Shown here piece by piece: positions 58,985 to 64,000 of a stretch of 64,000 nucleotides of DNA. A program made the position numbers and the translations under genes. This DNA comes from Cephalotus follicularis (lineage: Eukaryota; Streptophyta; Magnoliopsida; Oxalidales; Cephalotaceae), in contig BDDD01002111.1 of assembly GCA_001972305.1 (NCBI GenBank), positions 62,001 through 126,000 on the forward strand. The letters are read 5' to 3'. The stretch's first letter is position 1. Each line of letters opens with the position of its first letter. The notes below the pieces were generated by a model. It did no database searches. It was not told the DNA's origin and saw only the letters and a list, made by a program, of their open reading frames with translations.

Positions 58985-59236
58985 TGTTCCAAATAATGAA
59001 AAATATTTTTTGGATTATACACTAAACACAAAAAAATAAAACATTTTTCAAGAAAATATTTTCCAGTGAAAATATTTTCTTCAAGAAAATATTTTTTTCA
59101 AGAAATATATTTTTGATTTGGAAAAAATATTTAAAAAATACTTTTTGGATTATATATTAAACACAGAAATATATTTTCACTGAACAGTGAAAATATTTTA
59201 CTCAAAAATATATTTTTTTTCGAGCAAACAGAGTTT

Positions 59237-60320
59237 TTGATTATATACCATTTTGGTTTGTCTGCTTCTAGTTTTTGTTTAAGCGTTAGATAAAAAATGG
59301 ATGCCAAGGGGGTGTAAGCACACGTCACGTGTCTCCCTTCTCACTTCACTCTATTAATCCCAAAAAATATTTTCTAACAACAAAAATATTCAAGTGAATT
59401 TTTTTTTCTTTCTTATCCATTTTTTTCCGTTTATACAATATAATATGGAATAAGCATGTGAAACATTCTCAAGGAAACCTGATTTTGACAAAAATTCTGT
59501 CCTAAATCGTACCTATTTATGAGAGATGTTATGACAAATGAAAAAAATGTCACATATTTTGTTAAAAAAATTGATGCCACAAACACTTAAGAAAGGACAC
59601 AACAATAATCAATATTGCATAAGAAGACACACATGTCAAAAAGCCAAAACCGTAGCTATCCGTGAATGGCTTTGACTTTGCTAATGGTGATAATTGTTTC
59701 TTGCATTAACACGTGATAAAGCAAATTGGCTTCTTTGGCTTAAGGCTGCGTTAAAAGCTTTATTTTGGTTTTATGGTTGATTTTCTTTGGCTTTCTTTAT
59801 TGATACTGCGTACGGCAAGGTTTTAATAAAATAAGGGTTCAATTTTTTTTATGGTTGATTTTCTTTGCTTTCTTTATTAGTACTGCATACGGCAAGGTTT
59901 TAATAAAATAAGGATTCAAAATTTTTTTTTATTGATTATAGGTAAACAACCCTAAATCTATTAGAAGACACATTATAATAAAATTAGAAGCTATCAATAA
60001 TCTTACTAGAAAACAAATTCGAAATAAGAAAAACTTCAAACTCTAACAAATTTCAAAATTAAAATTTTGAGTGACAAAAATATTTTTTGTATATCACATA
60101 ACTAAAATGTTACAAATTTGTCGCAGTGAATTACTGTAATGTGCAAAAGAGCGGAGATTGGTGAATGATCACTCTTACGATTCAGCAACAGTTTCTAATT
60201 GAATCTTGAATGTGAACATGTGAAACCTCTCAAAAAATTTATACAAGTATGGCTATCTCTTCATCAATTATTGTACCAGCAAGTTGGTTCTCTCTAATAC
60301 TGCTTAAGTTCCTCAGGCAT
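59237..60320. other. Intergenic region with a 72-bp tandem duplication
   Basis: AT-rich. Unit TTTTATGGTTGATTTTCTTT... with ACGGCAAGGTTTTAATAAAA occurs at about 59769-59842 and again at 59848-59919. Right of it should lie the 3' UTR of the second FBT gene. No ORF or RNA gene is seen. Confidence 0.7.
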
Positions 60321-61222
60321 CTAAACCTCATATTTCTCTTCCATGGGAACAAGTTGCAAGCCTTCTTCACCTGCATTTGTGGCCGACAAGAGATCGGATG
60401 GAATCAAATTGTCCCCTTGATCAGCATTAGGGAGAAGAAAAATCAAGCCTAGTGTAGCAATTCTCAGTATATTTCTCATCATAAGGACCAGCCACAAGTT
60501 TGCGAAATCGGTCCTTGTGACATGAAACACATGAAGAACAATTCCACCACCCCATTTGGAAGTGAGTGAGCCAAAGCTATCAATGCACATCAACAATGCA
60601 AAAAATGTCCCTTCAATGCCTGTAGGACAAAGTCTGGTACTTAATACAATCATGGGGATCCACCTGATTCTGGTTATGATATGGGAGACACATTGTTCTG
60701 TTATAACAAAGAAGGAATCAGGAATTCCAAGTTGTAAGTTCCAACGAAGAACAAAGATGACATCAAGCATTCCAAATAGGCCATAGAGGAGCTGGGCATA
60801 GAAAATGATGTTTCTAAATGGGTAATCTTTAAGGGTCTTTTGATAGATTACAACCCCTGCTATAGAAGCCAATGCACCAATTGCATACATCAATCCAATA
60901 AACTCCTGCAGTTTATTAATTAGAGTAATATTGGGTTAGGAACATTTTTCATTCTTTGCAAACCAAGAGGGTTCATTTCTTCGCTTTGGTTGTTAGTATT
61001 ATTAAATTATCTTGTGGGTCGAGAGAAGGTATTGGATGATAAGAGTGAAACCTGAGAAAATGAAGGGCCAGCTTTAGGATCAGTATACCAGTAAAACTGC
61101 CCTTCATGAGTACTTATACTGAGAGCCAAAGAGAGGAACATGTACAGTGATGGCTTCCACACTTGAGGGCACTTGATTGTTTGGTGCATGCCCATCATTG
61201 CTAGCCCTAGGTTTTCCCGTAT
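60321..61222 (-). CDS. Second folate-biopterin transporter, last two exons only
   Basis: Minus-strand exons 61222-61052 (171 nt, the same length as exon 4 of the FBT gene at 1.6-5.0 kb) and 60905-60321, with GT-AG borders in phase. Readable: HQTIKCPQVWKPSLYMFLSL, THEGQFYWYTDPKAGPSF, then LKDYPFRNIIFYAQLLYGL, ITRIRWIPMIVLSTRLCP and [14 protein letters not shown]. Stop at 60321. No stops or frameshifts occur within these exons. It differs clearly from the first FBT, so the duplication is not recent. Exons 1-3 are not between 61223 and 64000, where a Tat fragment lies; they are either beyond the window in an enlarged intron or lost. Confidence 0.85.
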
Positions 61223-61431
61223 CTGCACTCCATTATTGCATTACATTATTAGTGAGTAATCATAAAAGAAGGTTTAAACTATTAAACATAGCAAGTTGTA
61301 AATAAAAAAATTAAAACCGAAGGTTGTTTAATGGTTAGTTAAATTAGTTACAGCCTCCGCTAGGTTGCAATAACTCAATTCGGTAGCGTGGCGTGTGGTG
61401 TGAAATCTTGGTTGTGGGAGAGTTTTTTTTT
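61223..61431. other. Remaining intron or broken junction of the second FBT
   Basis: About 210 bp from the acceptor GTGCAG of exon 4 to the edge of the Tat3 fragment (junction at TTTTTTTTTCCC/AAAGGG near 61432). No coding match. It is where the upstream exons would join. Confidence 0.55.
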
Positions 61432-62809
61432 CCCAAAGGGTTCTCGTGGTCAGACGACTGTCAAGCAGCCTTCGACAAATTGAAGGAGTATTTGGCTTCT
61501 CCTCCCCTGATCTCGAAGCCTAAGGATGGAGAAGATCTATATTTGTACCTTGCGGCCACCTCGGGCGCAGTCAGCGCGGTGTTAGTCCGAGAAGAGGACA
61601 AAGTTCAAAGGCCAGTGTATTATGTAAGCAAGGCCTTGAACGACGCAGAGGGAAGGTACCCAGAGGTGGAGAAGTTCGCCTACGCTTTGATTATCTCGGC
61701 CAGGAAGTTGAGGTCATATTTTCAAGCCCATACAATCAAGGTTCTGACTGACAAACCACTCAAACAAGTTCTTGCCAAGCCTGACACCTCGGGCAGGCTC
61801 ATCAAGTGGTCAGTTGAACTAGGCGAGTATGATGTGAAGTTCGAGTCCAGACCAGCAATCAAATATCAGGTACTGGCCGACTTTGTTGGAGATAATACAC
61901 CTACGGAGTGTATGGAGGAGAACCCTTCCGAGAGCGAGAAGGGAATGTGGAAGCTATCAGTGGACGGATCCTCATGCCTCACCAGTAGTGGGGCAGGATT
62001 AGTGTTAACAAGTCCTGATGGTTGGACATTGGAGTATGCTTTGAGGTTCAAATTCAAAGCCACCAATAATGAAGCTGAGTGGGAAGCCTTGATAGCCGGA
62101 TTGACGATTGCAAAGCACTTGGAGGTGCAGAGGATTGAAGCCTCAAGTGATTCTCAGCTGGTAGTTGGTCTGGCAAATGGGGAGTATGAGGCCCGAGAAG
62201 AGCTGATGTCAAAGTACTTAGCCCATTTCCAAGGCATGAATTCAGCCTTCGAAGATTTGAGAATAATAAAGGTGCCAAGAGCAGAGAATATTAGAGCAGA
62301 CCAACTCTCAAAGCTAGCAACGGCAGAGGAGTTGGAGAAAAACCAAACAGTGCTAGTTGACTACCTAGAGCGTCCAACCATCTCTCAGGCAGAGGTAATG
62401 GACATAGATGATCCACAGGAGCCAAACTGGATGACTCCCTTTGTTATTTGGCTAAGGGATGGGGTCCTACCCGAGGACCCAGTGGAGGCAAGGAGGCTGG
62501 TTTACAGAGCCAACAGGTTCCAGTTCCGAGATGGGATCCTCTACAAAAGGTCTTTCTCGTTTCCTTGGCTGAGATGTCTGAACCCTTCAGAGGCCGATTA
62601 TGCTCTAAGGAAAGTTCATGAAGGAATTTGCGGCAACCACACTGGGGGAAGAACTTTGTCTCACAAGTTGTTAAGGCAAGGCTACTACTGGCCGACGATG
62701 CATCAAGATGCAATTAATTTGGTGAGGAAGTGCGACAAATGTCAGAGGAACGCCAACATAAGTAGAAGGCCTTCTCAACCTCTGACATCAATAACGACCC
62801 CCTGGCCCT
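61432..62809 (+). pseudogene. Tat3 pol: RNase H, second RNase H and integrase zinc-binding domain
   Basis: One undisturbed frame of about 460 codons. RT-linked RNase H (GFSWSDDCQAAFDKLKEYLA, PVYYVSKALNDAEGRYPEVE), second RNase H (LSVDGSSCLTSSGAGLVLTS, FKATNNEAEWEALIAGLTIA) and the H2C2 part (VHEGICGNHTGGRTL, GYYWPTMHQD, CDKCQRNANIS). At TTPWPL the frame jumps into non-coding 3' sequence; the whole integrase core with D, D and E is deleted. Upstream RT, protease and gag are absent. It is better preserved than the same part of Tat2. Confidence 0.87.
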
Positions 62810-64000
62810 TAAATTTTTCAAGATTTGTGTTCTATATTATAGTTCCAAGTTTGCAAGGGACCGGAGGTCCAATGTTCAAGTCCTCAAACCTCTGAACAGC
62901 CACCGATCAGTTCCCTCAGGACTACTTAAAGCATCTCGGACCATGCCCTCAAGGGGGCACCAAGATCCGAGGTTTCCTAAGCCTCACAAAGGCTATTCCT
63001 CAAAAGGAAAACCAACACAAGTCAAGGTCTCAAGCAGACCAGTCAAACGGGCGTTTAAGAGCATCCAATGATGCACTTACAAAAGCCTCCTTCCGAGGAG
63101 CATACAAAAGCCTCCTTCCGAGGAGCACACAACAAAGACTCCTAAGGGAGCAAGAACTGGTTGGCAACACCATGGGAACTTGTCCAACCAGACTTAAAAT
63201 CGTGACTTGAAAGGCGAATCCATGGGAACTCGCAACGATCTAGTTCGTCGGACTGAGCACTTTAATACAAGTGTCTCTAAGTGGACTGAAAGCTCAGCCG
63301 ACCTGTCCTAGAACATCTTAGGTCAGGCGATACTCTCCTCGGCAAACCCATGGGAACTTGTCCGAGCAGACCAAGAACCCAAACTATGAGTATAAAGATA
63401 CTACGAAGACTGAGATACTATACTCTCAAAGGAAAAAGGTCCTACGGAGACTATCAGGCTTTACTGACCTCGCCCACCAAAGGTTAGTGATTTGTGCAAA
63501 ATTAAAAGTTCCAAGGAACTATCATTACACATGTGAGATCAATTAAGTCCGAGAATGCAAGGGCTTGCTCTTCTCATTATTGAGTACTTAAACCTATGTG
63601 GAGTTAATTCCCCACTTATGTGAGGAGTCCGAGGTCACAACGAGTATAAAATTCCTAAGGGAGTTTTCAATTAAAGATCAAGGTACGCGAAGGCAAAGCC
63701 TCCGTTACTTATACTTTTGTTAAACTACTTAAGTTCTTTTGAAGTGGAGTGTTCTATTATATGAGAAGTCCGAGGTCGTTTTGAAGACAATCCCCAAGGG
63801 AATTATTATTGAAGCAAGTATGCAGAGGCTAAACACTTAGCAGAAAAATTTAAATGCAAGATCAGAGAATGGGAAAGAAGTCCCTTTATTGATGCTTGGA
63901 AGAGATTATACGAGGTTCGTTAACATTTTTAAGATCCTTTAAGTTCTTGAGGAGTATTTGCTTCTATGAGAAATCAGAGGTCCCAAGTGATAAAATCCCC
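61432..64000 (+). mobile_element. Tat3: truncated Tat-type fragment, plus strand
   Basis: Starts in the middle of pol without an LTR and runs off the window. Order: pol piece to about 62809, then sequence equal to the Tat2 3' spacer (CAAGGGACCGGAGGTCC near 62853), a hairpin-repeat stretch near 63080-63130 (CCTCCTTCCGAGGAGCA twice) and further spacer to 64000. The spacer matches Tat2 51.4-52.4 kb in reverse, so an antisense gene on the minus strand may begin beyond the window. Confidence 0.85.

Larger units (their letters stand above)
46923..59236. mobile_element. hAT-like MITE split by Tat2
   Basis: The left end GGCTCCGTTTGTTTGGAGG at 46923 and the right end near 59221 (CGAGCAAACAGAG, whose complement is CTCTGTTTGCTCG) form a terminal inverted repeat typical of plant hAT-type MITEs. 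The body is made of GAAAATATTTTCC-like repeats. The left about 125 bp is duplicated in tandem (46923-47047 and 47048-47170). The Tat2 retrotransposon interrupts it at 47374-58984. Without Tat2 the MITE is about 700 bp. Confidence 0.65.

Overview
The window is nuclear DNA from a eudicot plant. The genes have many small introns with GT-AG borders, AT-rich introns and intergenic DNA, and plant-type products. Nested plant LTR retrotransposons and MITEs fill most of the rest. All splice models below were built by eye from reading phase, splice sites and known family proteins.

Layout. 1.6-5.0 kb (+): complete five-exon folate-biopterin transporter (FBT). 6.7-14.3 kb: a fold-back MITE, then a 7.3-kb Ty3/gypsy element of the Tat type ('Tat1') lying on the minus strand with an internal deletion. 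15.3-20.0 kb (+): a gene with four Myb/SANT-like repeats. 20.7-29.5 kb (-): the 17-exon SR140/RRC1 splicing-factor gene, with organelle-derived DNA in one intron and a LINE relic in another. 31.2-33.4 kb (-): a four-exon ERH (enhancer of rudimentary homolog) gene that has no long ORF and is visible only by splicing. 33.6-41.9 kb: a Copia element (+) whose LTR starts about 210 bp upstream of the ERH start codon; a second, SIRE-like Copia (-) sits inside it. 43.0-46.6 kb: two fold-back MITEs, one split by a 2.8-kb solo LTR. 46.9-59.2 kb: a hAT-like MITE split by an 11.6-kb Tat element ('Tat2', minus strand, perfect TSD TGTTC). 60.3-61.2 kb (-): last two exons of a second FBT gene. 61.4-64.0 kb (+): a third Tat fragment.

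The host genes are housekeeping functions: folate/pterin transport, a Myb/SANT-like putative DNA-binding protein, U2 snRNP-linked splicing (SR140/RRC1), and ERH. FBT next to SR140/RRC1 matches an arrangement I remember from Arabidopsis chromosome 5.

The most interesting observation is in the Tat elements. Each full-length copy carries an antisense passenger gene between the integrase end and the 3' LTR, with a 5'-UTR intron (and, in Tat2, a TATA box and poly(A) signal). In Tat2 the predicted protein begins exactly like histone H3 (MARTKQTAR) at the first codon after the intron. The diverged Tat1 copy keeps a recognisable version (RVKQTSR) at the same place. This suggests a captured histone-H3 5' end or a histone mimic. 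Other points are a 21-bp-phased array of 13 DRE-like motifs in the SIRE-like LTR region, hairpin arrays in the spacers of the Tat elements, and chimeric nested insertions with intact target-site duplications.
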